Shown one piece after another: positions 16,394 to 27,514 of a stretch of DNA of 64,000 nt. The notes beneath the pieces are model-generated. The model was not told where the DNA came from, ran no database searches, and saw only the letters and a program-made list of their open reading frames with translations. The position numbers and the translations under genes were made by a program. This DNA is from Alkalibacterium olivapovliticus (GTDB lineage: Bacteria > Bacillota > Bacilli > Lactobacillales > Carnobacteriaceae_A): the NCBI RefSeq assembly GCF_003003275.1, contig NZ_PVTO01000011.1:28060-92059 (forward strand). The letters run 5' to 3'. Each line of letters opens with the position of its first letter. Positions within the stretch are counted from its first letter, which is position 1.

Positions 16394-17287
16394 ATGGCTA
16401 AAAGATTACTGAGTTGCTATGCAAGTGATTTTAAAACAATGACTAAAGAGGAACTTAAGCTAGCAATCAAAGCGAGCGAAGGACGAACTATATTATCAGA
16501 AAATGTTGTCACTACATCAGCATCTCCGGGACTGACAAATGCTGAAATTGCACGCGCATTCGGAGCAGATTTGATTCTACTTAATGTGTTGGATCTATTT
16601 AACCCTGTAATCAATGGCCTTTCTGATACAGATCAGCCGATCAAACGCCTTAAAGAAATGACAGGTCGTCCAGTAGGCGTAAATCTTGAGCCTGTTGATA
16701 GCAGCGCACAGATGAATGAGGACCAGTTACAGATAAGTAAAGGGAGAAAAGCCTTAAAGGAAACCTTTATCAAAGCAAATGAATTAGGCTTTGATTTTAT
16801 TTGTCTGACAGGAAATCCAGGGACTGGTGTTAGCCATAAGGAAATAATAGAAGCCTTGAAAATTGCTAAGCAGACGTTTAATGGGGTGATTATTGCTGGT
16901 AAAATGCACGGATCAGGCGTTTCAGAATCCATTGTGAGCTTAACGGCTGTAGAAGAATTAATCGAACATGGAGCAGACATCATTTTACTACCTGCTATTG
17001 GAACAGTACCCGGGGTGTCTCTAGATGATATCAGCAATGCAGTGAAAATAGCTCGCCAGCAGAATGTCCTGACAATGTCAGCTATTGGTACGAGTCAAGA
17101 GAGTGCAAGCCCAGAACTTATAAGAGAAATCGCATTAAGCAACAAAATAGCTGGAGTGGATATCCATCATATTGGAGACGCGGGTTATGGAGGGATAGCG
17201 CCTTACCAGAACATCCTAGAACTATCTAGAACCATTCGAGGGGATCGTCACACTATTGCCCGAATTGCAGGATCAAATCTTAGATGA
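16394..17287 (+). CDS. Conserved TIM-barrel-like protein of unknown function
   Basis: At 297 aa, soluble, starting KRLLSCYASDFKTMTKEELKLAIKASEGRT. I recognise this opening from a conserved Firmicutes family found beside sugar transport and glycosidase genes (I believe catalogued as DUF7916; not verified). Repeated segments such as FICLTGNPGTGVS, GVIIAGKMHGSGV, GADIILLPAIGTVPGVS and GVDIHHIGDAGYGG look like beta-strand ends of a TIM barrel with Gly-rich phosphate-binding loops. AAAGG at 16378-16382 precedes the ATG. It stands alone between two glycosidase operons. Function unknown. Confidence 0.6.
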   Translation: MAKRLLSCYASDFKTMTKEELKLAIKASEGRTILSENVVTTSASPGLTNAEIARAFGADLILLNVLDLFNPVINGLSDTDQPIKRLKEMTGRPVGVNLEPVDSSAQMNEDQLQISKGRKALKETFIKANELGFDFICLTGNPGTGVSHKEIIEALKIAKQTFNGVIIAGKMHGSGVSESIVSLTAVEELIEHGADIILLPAIGTVPGVSLDDISNAVKIARQQNVLTMSAIGTSQESASPELIREIALSNKIAGVDIHHIGDAGYGGIAPYQNILELSRTIRGDRHTIARIAGSNLR

Positions 17288-17529
17288 AAAAAGTCTGGTG
17301 CAGTGCGAGTTAAACGGTACCAGCCCCCTTACTAAAGAGTGAAATCATTACTTGTATAAAGCTGCAAAATACAGAGTAAAAGAGATTTGAGCACTATTTA
17401 TCAATGTATACCATTGCCGAGGTGTGGTGTAATAATCAATAATATTCATCAAAAGGAATTTTTCTAAAAAAAATGCTGAAGCAAATTCAAGTTAGTATTG
17501 AAAATTAGTAAATTTAGTGTAGACTGTTT

Positions 17530-17544
17530 AGTAAACGTTTACAA
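17530..17544 (-). promoter_or_regulatory. cre site / LacI-type palindrome before alpha-galactosidase
   Basis: Read on the reverse strand, TTGTAAACGTTTACT matches every position of the cre consensus WTGNAANCGNWNNCW. The core GTAAACGTTTAC (17531-17542) is a perfect palindrome. It ends 2 bases before the ribosome binding site, so it would act as a roadblock. A LacI-family repressor is the alternative binder. Confidence 0.65.
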
Positions 17545-17557
17545 AGAGGAGATTATT

Positions 17558-19786
17558 ATGGATATTCTGTTTAATAGAGAGACATCTAGTTTTCACCTAT
17601 TCAATGATCTGGTCAGTTACCAGCTTTCAGTAAAAGAAGATAAATATGTATCACATGTCTATTGGGGAAAGGCAATTGGAGGCAACAATTCCAGAAGTGA
17701 ATTCCCTTTGTACGATCGTGCTTTTTCTGCAAGGCCCAGTGGTGCACAACAGCACAATTATTCAATGAATACACTGCTTCAGGAATACCCTGGCCATAAT
17801 AATGGGGACTACAGAGAATCTGCTTTTGAAGTAACGTATCCAGATCAGTCTTTCTCAACACAATTTGAGTATCAGGACTATGAGATCATTGATGGGAAAC
17901 CGGCTATAGAGGGGTTACCGCATACTTATGTTAAACATGCTGCAGAAGCTAAAACATTAAAACTGACATTAACCGATACAACCGGTTATTGCAAGGTCGA
18001 ATTGTACTACACCATTTATGCTGATTATCCAATCGTGACGCGTTCTGTCAAACTGTTCAATGAAGGCAATCAGCCAATCGAACTGAACAAACTATTGAGC
18101 ATGTCTTTGGATTTTGATCACTCGAATTTTGAATGTATTCAACTGCCGGGTGCCTGGGGAAGGGAACGTGATCTGGTCAGGCACCCTATTTACAGAGGCG
18201 TTCACAAAATTGATTCTAAACGTGGAACGACCAGTCATACTTATCAACCGTTTCTAGGACTGGTCGATCCTTATACTACTGAACATACCGGGGATGTCTA
18301 TGGCTTTCATTTTGTGTATTCAGGCGAATTTACAGCGAATTGTGAAGTGAACGAGTACGATCAGACCAGAGTCCAGATGGGGATCAGTCCAGAACACTTT
18401 AAATGGCAACTGCAGCCTTCTGACTCTTTTTCTTCGCCAGAAGTAGTTATGTCTTATACAGATAGTGGATTGAACGCGTTCTCACAACAACTCCACTCTT
18501 TTTATCAATATCACCTGATCAGAGGGAACTATCAATTTGCAGAACGTCCAGTCCTTCTTAACAACTGGGAAGGCACCTACTTCGATTTTACAGAAGAGAA
18601 CATTCTGGAAATGGCAGATAAAGCAGTAGAACTGGGTATTGAACTGTTTGTACTGGACGACGGATGGTTTGGTAGACGTGACGACGACACGACATCACTT
18701 GGCGATTGGTATGTCTATGAGAAAAAACTGCCTAATGGGATGAAGAGGCTGGCCGAACAGATAAAAGGAAAAGGCCTTAAATTTGGATTATGGTTCGAGC
18801 CGGAAATGGTGTCTGAAGACAGTAATTTATATAGACAACATCCTGATTGGGTTTTGAAAGCCCCTGGCAGATCAGCTTCGATTGGCAGAAACCAGTATAT
18901 CCTCGACTTTACGCAGCAAGCTGTTCGAGATTATATTAAACAGCAGATAACTAAAGTGTTAGATGATGCCCCAATCGATTACATCAAATGGGATTTCAAC
19001 CGGAACATGACCGAAATTGGTTCTCAGGAGGCATCTGTAAGGGACGGTGAAGTAACGCACCGTTACATCCTTGGCTTATATGAGTTACTTGAAGAGTTAA
19101 CGGCGGCCTATCCGGATATTTTATGGGAAAGCTGTTCTGGAGGAGGCGGGAGATATGATCCAGGGATGCTCTATTATATGCCTCAGACCTGGACATCTGA
19201 TAATACAGATGCAGTAGCCCGACTTGAAATTCAGACCGGTACAAGTCTAGTCCTCCCAATCAGCTCTATGGGTGCTCATGTTTCTGCTGTGCCGAATCAT
19301 CAGGTCAATCGTATGACCACCCTTGATATGCGAGGGGATGTTGCGATGGCTGGTAATCTGGGCTATGAACTGGATCCGACGCTGTTAACTGAAAGCGAAA
19401 AAAAGAAGGTAACAGATCAAATTGCCTTTTACAAAGAACATAGACAGCTGATCCAGTTTGGTGACTTTTACCGCCTGAAATCCCCTTTTGACTTGGGTAA
19501 TGAGACAGCCTGGTTATTTATTAATAAAGAAAAGTCAGAAGCCCTTTTCTTTTATTATCTGATTCTGGATAAAACTAATAAGGTTAATCCACGCGTGAAG
19601 TTAAAGGGACTATCTCCTGACAGAAAATATAAATTAATGGGTGAAGATACCGTTTATTATGGATCTGAACTGATGAATAAAGGTGTCTATATAGAACCGC
19701 CTTTATCTGATGAAGAGGTACAAGGGAGTTATCAAATAAATGGTGACTTCAGAAGTTTCAAAGTAACCATTACTGCAGTCAATTAA
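17558..19786 (+). CDS. GH36 alpha-galactosidase
   Basis: At 742 aa this is the usual GH36 length, with an N-terminal beta-supersandwich, a central TIM barrel and a C-terminal domain. The nucleophile is Asp479 in YIKWDFNR and the acid/base Asp548 in WTSDNTDA, almost the positions of the Geobacillus enzymes (478/548). Further family motifs are NNWEGTYFDFTEE, DDGWFGRRDDD and ESCSGGGGRYDPG. AGAGGAGA at 17545-17552 points to the ATG at 17558 rather than the upstream in-frame TTG or GTG. No signal peptide; it would cleave terminal alpha-galactose from imported melibiose, raffinose or galacto-oligosaccharides. Confidence 0.93.
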   Translation: MDILFNRETSSFHLFNDLVSYQLSVKEDKYVSHVYWGKAIGGNNSRSEFPLYDRAFSARPSGAQQHNYSMNTLLQEYPGHNNGDYRESAFEVTYPDQSFSTQFEYQDYEIIDGKPAIEGLPHTYVKHAAEAKTLKLTLTDTTGYCKVELYYTIYADYPIVTRSVKLFNEGNQPIELNKLLSMSLDFDHSNFECIQLPGAWGRERDLVRHPIYRGVHKIDSKRGTTSHTYQPFLGLVDPYTTEHTGDVYGFHFVYSGEFTANCEVNEYDQTRVQMGISPEHFKWQLQPSDSFSSPEVVMSYTDSGLNAFSQQLHSFYQYHLIRGNYQFAERPVLLNNWEGTYFDFTEENILEMADKAVELGIELFVLDDGWFGRRDDDTTSLGDWYVYEKKLPNGMKRLAEQIKGKGLKFGLWFEPEMVSEDSNLYRQHPDWVLKAPGRSASIGRNQYILDFTQQAVRDYIKQQITKVLDDAPIDYIKWDFNRNMTEIGSQEASVRDGEVTHRYILGLYELLEELTAAYPDILWESCSGGGGRYDPGMLYYMPQTWTSDNTDAVARLEIQTGTSLVLPISSMGAHVSAVPNHQVNRMTTLDMRGDVAMAGNLGYELDPTLLTESEKKKVTDQIAFYKEHRQLIQFGDFYRLKSPFDLGNETAWLFINKEKSEALFFYYLILDKTNKVNPRVKLKGLSPDRKYKLMGEDTVYYGSELMNKGVYIEPPLSDEEVQGSYQINGDFRSFKVTITAVN

Positions 19787-19816
19787 AACTGACGTTTAAT
19801 TTAACGGATGCAATAG

Positions 19817-19855
19817 AGGATTAACACCTATGAAAAGTGGGTGTTAATCCTTTTT
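19817..19855 (+). terminator. Terminator of the alpha-galactosidase gene
   Basis: AGGATTAACACC and GGTGTTAATCCT pair around a 10-11-nt loop, followed by TTTTT. Confidence 0.85.
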
Positions 19856-19896
19856 AGACAGGTAATAAACCAGTTTTCGGCGGCATAAAGCCCTCC

Positions 19897-19924
19897 AGTA
19901 AAACGATTTACTATATTTAGTAAA
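19897..19924. promoter_or_regulatory. Two overlapping palindromes upstream of lacZ promoter
   Basis: AGTAAA-ACGA-TTTACT (19897-19912) and TTTACTA-TATT-TAGTAAA (19907-19924) share one arm. They end 17 bp before the -35 box. The AGTAAA/TTTACT half-sites resemble the GTAAAC/GTTTAC palindrome before the alpha-galactosidase gene. This is a likely site for a LacI- or AraC-type regulator encoded elsewhere. Confidence 0.55.
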
Positions 19925-19932
19925 AAAGTTTA

Positions 19933-19947
19933 TAAAAACGCTTGCAC
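19933..19947 (-). promoter_or_regulatory. Weak cre-like site over the lacZ -35 box
   Basis: GTGCAAGCGTTTTTA on the reverse strand fits 13 of 15 cre positions and overlaps the -35 element, a position where CcpA would block transcription. Confidence 0.35.
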
Positions 19948-19970
19948 TATTGATTCATTTTTCATATAGT
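19942..19970 (+). promoter_or_regulatory. SigA promoter of lacZ
   Basis: -35 TTGCAC (19942-19947), 17-bp spacer, -10 TATAGT (19965-19970). The RNA would begin near 19977. Confidence 0.75.
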
Positions 19971-19993
19971 ATGTATATAAATGAAAAGGATTT

Positions 19994-23091
<3,098 letters not shown>

Positions 23092-23156
23092 CTAGTATTA
23101 GATATCCTTTGTATGTGGTTTAGAAGTCCTTTGATTTTTTAATATAGTGTTCAGTC

Positions 23157-23252
23157 ATGATTGCCATATTCTTTACAACGATTCCGACGGCGATCATTTT
23201 CTTCGTACTGCAGAAACATTTTGTAGCAGGGATGATAGGCTCGATTAAATAA
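23157..23252 (+). pseudogene. C-terminal remnant of a MalG-type ABC permease
   Basis: 31 codons reading MIAIFFTTIPTAIIFF...QKHFVAGMIGSIK then TAA. This is the typical last membrane helix and tail of a carbohydrate ABC permease (compare KSIVEGVSEGAIK at 26702 and RYFVKGVNSTGLK at 12181). In-frame stops lie just upstream (TAG near 23121 and 23145), so the rest of the gene is gone. It suggests that another importer once followed or replaced this region between lacZ and the next ABC operon. Confidence 0.7.
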
Positions 23253-23269
23253 CGATTTTTATAAACAGG

Positions 23270-23308
23270 CGTGCAGGGAAGGGTCTCTTTCTCAGCACGT
23301 TTTTTTTT
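23270..23308 (+). terminator. Terminator behind the permease remnant
   Basis: CGTGC (23270-23274) and GCACG (23295-23299) with a partly paired purine/pyrimidine interior, followed by nine T. It was probably the terminator of the lost ABC operon and now may end lacZ transcripts, for which I see no other terminator. Confidence 0.65.
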
Positions 23309-23441
23309 CTGTCGTTTTTTAAATGAAGTAACCTCAAGTTATTCATTTTTAGTCTGTTGTTGCCATAAAACAGAGTGTGAGTGCAAGGAATACGACTCCG
23401 CTTAACACATTTGTTACCGCTATCAGAAAGAGTGTGATTAA

Positions 23442-23470
23442 TTGAATTAGTTTATCTTTTGCTATATATT
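23442..23470 (+). promoter_or_regulatory. SigA promoter of the second ABC operon
   Basis: -35 TTGAAT (23442-23447), 17-bp spacer, -10 TATATT (23465-23470), about 60 bp before the solute-binding protein gene. Confidence 0.65.
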
Positions 23471-23481
23471 GAACCTGTAAC

Positions 23482-23503
23482 CACTTACATAATCATGTAG
23501 GTG
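23482..23503. promoter_or_regulatory. Palindrome in the leader of the second ABC operon
   Basis: CACTTACAT-AATC-ATGTAGGTG, a 9-bp inverted repeat with one mismatch, just after the expected transcription start. It could be a repressor operator or a leader hairpin. Confidence 0.45.
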
Positions 23504-23531
23504 AAGGGAAAATATAAAAGGAGGAAAAACA

Positions 23532-24863
23532 ATGAGCACTCGTCATTATTTTTATAAAGGAATCGTCTTGCTATCTGCTGCCGGTCTTTTGGCTGCCTGT
23601 GGTAATGAAGGGGATATTCCAGGAACTGATGGAGGAACAGATACAGGAACCGACAACGACAACGGAGGCAATGGAGATGACGTCAGTTTGGCTATTATGC
23701 AGGGGAAAGTTGAATTTAATGCCCAATTTAACGAGCTGGCAGAGATGTATATGGATGAAAATCCCAATGTATCAATTGAAATCACATCAGTGGGTGGAGG
23801 AACTGATTATTTCACTCAGTTGACAACTCGATTTGGTGCAGGTGATGAACCGGACATTTTCAGTGTAGCCGGGCCGAATGAAATGGAGCAGATGGCGGAT
23901 TATATGGCTGATTTATCTGATACAGATGCAGCCGGCGCCGCCCTTGACGGTATGCTGGATACTGTTACGGATGATGACGGATCGATCAGTGCATTACCTT
24001 ATAACATTGAAGGTTACGGTTTTATCTATAATAGAGAGATATTTGAAGAAGCTGGCATCGATCCAGAGGCTATTTCCACTTATGAGGATCTTGAAGAAGC
24101 CGTACAGACCATCGACAGTCAGCTGGATGAGCTGGACATACAGGCAGTTTTTGCTTTACCAGGAGCAGAAGGATGGGTAATGGGAGACCACCTGGCAAAC
24201 GTCTTTTTAGCGCATGAATTTAATGAAGATGTCAATGAAGCATACAATGCCGAGACGCTTGAATTTGAACGAGGAGATGAATTTCAGCGTATGCTTGATC
24301 TTCAGGCTGATTACTCAATGGAACCTGTCTTAAGCCTGGATTATTCTCAACAGGTAGAAGAGTACTTCTCTCTAGGACAAGTCGCTATTATTCAGCAAGG
24401 GAACTGGGTTTATCCAACACTTGAACAGATGGATCCTGAATTTGCTGAAAATGGCGTAGGGATGATGCCTATTCCGCTGGACGGTCATGAAGGACAACTG
24501 CCTGTTGGAATACCTAACTACTGGGCAGTCAATGACAATAATGACGACGCGACTGTACAGGCAGCTAAGGATTTCTTAGACTGGATGTATCTTTCAGATG
24601 AAGGGAAAGAATTTGTCATCAACGAGTTTAACTTCATTCCAGCGTACGAAGGATATGAAGACATGGAAATCGGTGACCCGCTGTCACAAGTCGTTTATGA
24701 TTATTCACAAAGTGGGGAAACCATCGGATGGATTTTCAACGGGTATCCAACAGGATATACTAACAATGAGTTCGGCCCAAACTTGCAGGCTTACCTCGGG
24801 GGCGAAATGACTTGGGATGAAATGATCGACAATTCCATTGCAGGCTGGGAATCTCTTCAATAA
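23532..24863 (+). CDS. ABC sugar transporter, solute-binding lipoprotein
   Basis: At 443 aa this has a lipoprotein signal with lipobox LLAAC (Cys23), a long acidic Gly/Asp/Asn/Thr linker (residues about 24-50), then the family 1 sugar-binding fold with VAIIQQGNWVYPTLEQM and LPVGIPNYWAVN. AGGAGG at 23519-23524 supports the ATG. It heads an operon of two permeases. The downstream DUF624 and GH31 genes suggest alpha-linked gluco-oligosaccharides, but this is inference. The binding protein is clearly different from the one at 9094. Confidence 0.9.
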   Translation: MSTRHYFYKGIVLLSAAGLLAACGNEGDIPGTDGGTDTGTDNDNGGNGDDVSLAIMQGKVEFNAQFNELAEMYMDENPNVSIEITSVGGGTDYFTQLTTRFGAGDEPDIFSVAGPNEMEQMADYMADLSDTDAAGAALDGMLDTVTDDDGSISALPYNIEGYGFIYNREIFEEAGIDPEAISTYEDLEEAVQTIDSQLDELDIQAVFALPGAEGWVMGDHLANVFLAHEFNEDVNEAYNAETLEFERGDEFQRMLDLQADYSMEPVLSLDYSQQVEEYFSLGQVAIIQQGNWVYPTLEQMDPEFAENGVGMMPIPLDGHEGQLPVGIPNYWAVNDNNDDATVQAAKDFLDWMYLSDEGKEFVINEFNFIPAYEGYEDMEIGDPLSQVVYDYSQSGETIGWIFNGYPTGYTNNEFGPNLQAYLGGEMTWDEMIDNSIAGWESLQ

Positions 24864-24873
24864 ATAGAGGGAA

Positions 24874-24917
24874 GGGGCCATTTTTCGAAAGTGTAAATGG
24901 CCCTATTTCTTTTTTTA
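24874..24917 (+). terminator. Intra-operon terminator/attenuator
   Basis: GGGCCATTT pairs with AAATGGCCC around a short loop and is followed by a T-rich tract. It lies between binding protein and permease genes, as in the first ABC operon. Confidence 0.75.
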
Positions 24918-24972
24918 TTAAACAGACTATCGGTATTTCTTACACTATCACTTTTAGAAAGGATTAATACGT

Positions 24973-25833
24973 ATGAGAAATAAAGAACTCAGTTTCTGGC
25001 TGTTTATTACACCAGTCGTTTTAAGTTTGTCTCTGGTCGTTATCCTGCCTGTTTTTTTAGGTTTCTTTTATTCATTTACAGACTGGAACGGATTAACATT
25101 CAATCAGTTTATAGGCTTTACTCATTATAGACGCCTGCTTGATGACAATCAGTTTAGGCAGTCCCTCTGGTTTACATTCAGATTTGCATTTGTCAGTATT
25201 ATCGTGCTGAATGTTATCGGTTTAAGCTTAGCCATGCTCGTAACCAGTCAGTTAAAATCACGAAATATCTTACGAACTATATTTTTTATGCCGAATTTAA
25301 TCGGGGGTCTTATTTTAGGGTTTATCTGGCAGTTCATCTTTATTAGAGTATTTTCTGCTTTGGGTGATTTTACAGGGATTCAAGGCCTCATGGGATGGCT
25401 GTCTACACCGGCTACTGGATTTTGGGGATTGGTGATCTTGACGGTCTGGCAACAAGCTGGGTATATCATGATCATCTATATTGCTTATCTTCAGGGCATT
25501 CCAAAGTCACTCATTGAATCAGCTAATATCGATGGAGCTTCTCCATTTCAAAAATTTAAATACATCATTTTTCCTTTAATAGCACCTGGGTTCACAGTTT
25601 CCATGTTTTTGACCTTGTCCAGTTCATTTAAGATTTATGATCAGAACTTGTCACTGACTGGTGGTGGACCATATAATTCAACCCAAATGGTCGCTATGAA
25701 TATTGTCGATACAGCCTTCTCAAGCAATCAGATGGCATACGGGCAATCAAAAGCCGTTATTTTCTTTATTATTGTGGCCACCTTCTCATTGTCTCAAGTG
25801 TACTACAGTAAGAAACGGGAGGTTGATTTATAA
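24973..25833 (+). CDS. ABC sugar transporter permease (MalF-like)
   Basis: At 286 aa this has six predicted membrane segments and the EAA-type loop IESANIDGASPFQKFKYIIFPLIAP at about residues 178-202. GAAAGGA precedes the ATG. It overlaps the next permease by one base. It works with the binding protein at 23532 and the permease at 25833. Confidence 0.88.
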   Translation: MRNKELSFWLFITPVVLSLSLVVILPVFLGFFYSFTDWNGLTFNQFIGFTHYRRLLDDNQFRQSLWFTFRFAFVSIIVLNVIGLSLAMLVTSQLKSRNILRTIFFMPNLIGGLILGFIWQFIFIRVFSALGDFTGIQGLMGWLSTPATGFWGLVILTVWQQAGYIMIIYIAYLQGIPKSLIESANIDGASPFQKFKYIIFPLIAPGFTVSMFLTLSSSFKIYDQNLSLTGGGPYNSTQMVAMNIVDTAFSSNQMAYGQSKAVIFFIIVATFSLSQVYYSKKREVDL

Positions 25834-26702
25834 TGAAGAAAAACGATGAGAAAGACTCTACTAAAAAATTGAGGAAAAAGAAAACGAAAAAAAGAGATAA
25901 AAAGCTAATCATTTTAGAAGTGCTGGGACTTCTGCTGGCACTGGTATGGATTTCACCATTTTACCTCATGCTGGTGAACAGTTTTAAAGTCCCCCGTGAA
26001 ATTTTTGCGAATGTCTTAAATTTCCCGTCACAGTTTAGTTTAGATAATTATGTCATTGCGTTTGAGGATCTGAATTTTATCCGTTCGTTTTTTAACTCGT
26101 TACTTATTACGATAGTTAGTGTAGCCATCATCATTTTGTTTTCATCAATGGCTGGTTATGCACTGGCTCGAAATAAAAGTCGTTTAAGTGGTGCTATACT
26201 GTTGATTTTTGTTGCGGCTATGCTGATTCCTTTTCAGTCGGTTATGATTCCATTGACGGCTACGTTTGGCAGAGCAGGTATGCTGAACAGAGTCGGTCTG
26301 ATATTCATGTATCTGGGATTCGGTGGTAGCCTCGCTATCTTTTTATATCATGGTGCGATGACTCGGGTCTCCATTTCTCTGGATGAGGCGGCTATTATTG
26401 ACGGAGCCAATAAGTTCCAGATTTTTTTCAAGATCATATTCCCCTTGCTTAGTCCTATATCTGTAACGGTAGCTATACTAAACGTGATCTGGATCTGGAA
26501 TGACTATCTGCTGCCATCACTGGTTTTGAGTCGACAGAATGAAACGATCCCGATCAGAATGTTTTATTTCTTCGGTCAATATACCAGACAGTGGCATCTA
26601 GCATTAGCCGGACTGACGATTGCGATCATTCCAGTTATCATTTTCTATTTCAGTGCTCAAAAAAGTATTGTCGAAGGCGTTTCAGAAGGTGCAATTAAAT
26701 AA
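25833..26702 (+). CDS. ABC sugar transporter permease (MalG-like)
   Basis: At 289 aa this has an unusual very basic N-terminal tail of about 28 residues (KKNDEKDSTKKLRKKKTKKRDKK) before the first membrane helix. The EAA loop DEAAIIDGANKFQIFFKIIFPLLSP sits near residues 184-208, with the usual C-terminus SIVEGVSEGAIK. Translationally coupled to the preceding permease. Confidence 0.88.
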   Translation: MKKNDEKDSTKKLRKKKTKKRDKKLIILEVLGLLLALVWISPFYLMLVNSFKVPREIFANVLNFPSQFSLDNYVIAFEDLNFIRSFFNSLLITIVSVAIIILFSSMAGYALARNKSRLSGAILLIFVAAMLIPFQSVMIPLTATFGRAGMLNRVGLIFMYLGFGGSLAIFLYHGAMTRVSISLDEAAIIDGANKFQIFFKIIFPLLSPISVTVAILNVIWIWNDYLLPSLVLSRQNETIPIRMFYFFGQYTRQWHLALAGLTIAIIPVIIFYFSAQKSIVEGVSEGAIK

Positions 26703-26709
26703 TCTGACG

Positions 26710-26758
26710 AAGCTGCCTGGATCTTGTATCATAGAGGAAACAGGCAGCTTATTTGTTT
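26710..26758 (+). terminator. Terminator-like hairpin after permeases
   Basis: AAGCTGCCTG (26710-26719) and CAGGCAGCTT (26741-26750) pair perfectly. The following tract ATTTGTTT is a weak T-run, so read-through into the next genes is likely. Confidence 0.6.
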
Positions 26759-26809
26759 GACCTGATCGGTTTTGACGATATAATCAAGTTAACAAAGGGG
26801 GAATGATCA

Positions 26810-27484
26810 TTGGGAGAAAAATTGTATCTGATAGTGTATGAATTTTCGAAACTGCTGCTCAGTTTTATGTTGATCAATGGTTTGTGGATTATAGTCAATG
26901 TCCCAATTCTGATTCTTCTGATACAATCAGCAGTGACAACTGAACTGTCCAGTTTACTTATATTATTGCCATTGACCTCTTTACTCCTGCCTTTTATTTT
27001 TTTCCCGGGATTGCAGGCTGTTATCAGTTCTGTCAGGGCAGTTATTAGAGAAGATGCCTACGGACATCCTATCGATTTTTTCACATTTTATAAAGCTGGA
27101 TACAAAAGCAGTTTTCTTATAGGAGTCGGCTTTAGTGGAATCATTACAGCGGTAGGACTCACACTTTATATGAATAGAGAGGGACTGATCCTAATCAATA
27201 CGGTCCTGGTCGTTATTCTGTTCTACACAACTATCCTCACATTTTACAGTTTATATTTGGATGCCCATTATAAAATGCCTATTAGCTGGATAGTCAAGAA
27301 AGCTATTGTTTATATTATAAAATCACCGTTTTATACAACAGCCGTCTTTCTGGCCTTTATCCTAATTCAGTATATTATGGTGACGGTCAGTTTGATTCTT
27401 TACATCCTGTTTGGACTGACATTGACAATCTATTTTAGCTATTATCTTTTTTTACGCAGACTGGAAATAAAGAATAAGAAATAA
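26810..27484 (+). CDS. DUF624/YesL-like membrane protein
   Basis: At 224 aa, with about five to six transmembrane segments; FFTFYKAGYKSSFLIG in the middle resembles the YesL (DUF624) family. Start is TTG 26810 behind AAAGGGGGA. YesL-type genes are regularly found beside ABC sugar importers and glycosidases in Firmicutes, but their role is not established. It is followed after 30 bp by the GH31 gene. Confidence 0.7.
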   Translation: MGEKLYLIVYEFSKLLLSFMLINGLWIIVNVPILILLIQSAVTTELSSLLILLPLTSLLLPFIFFPGLQAVISSVRAVIREDAYGHPIDFFTFYKAGYKSSFLIGVGFSGIITAVGLTLYMNREGLILINTVLVVILFYTTILTFYSLYLDAHYKMPISWIVKKAIVYIIKSPFYTTAVFLAFILIQYIMVTVSLILYILFGLTLTIYFSYYLFLRRLEIKNKK

Positions 27485-27514
27485 CAGACAGAGACCTAGC
27501 ATTGGGGGAGACAA

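Noticed and set aside
23340..23500. A hydrophobic reverse-strand frame (Q-Y-I-A-K-D-K-L-I-Q-L-I-T-L-F... ending ATTD) within the promoter region of the second ABC operon
   Set aside because: It has no usable start codon or ribosome binding site and overlaps a good forward promoter; probably chance or an old remnant that cannot be supported.
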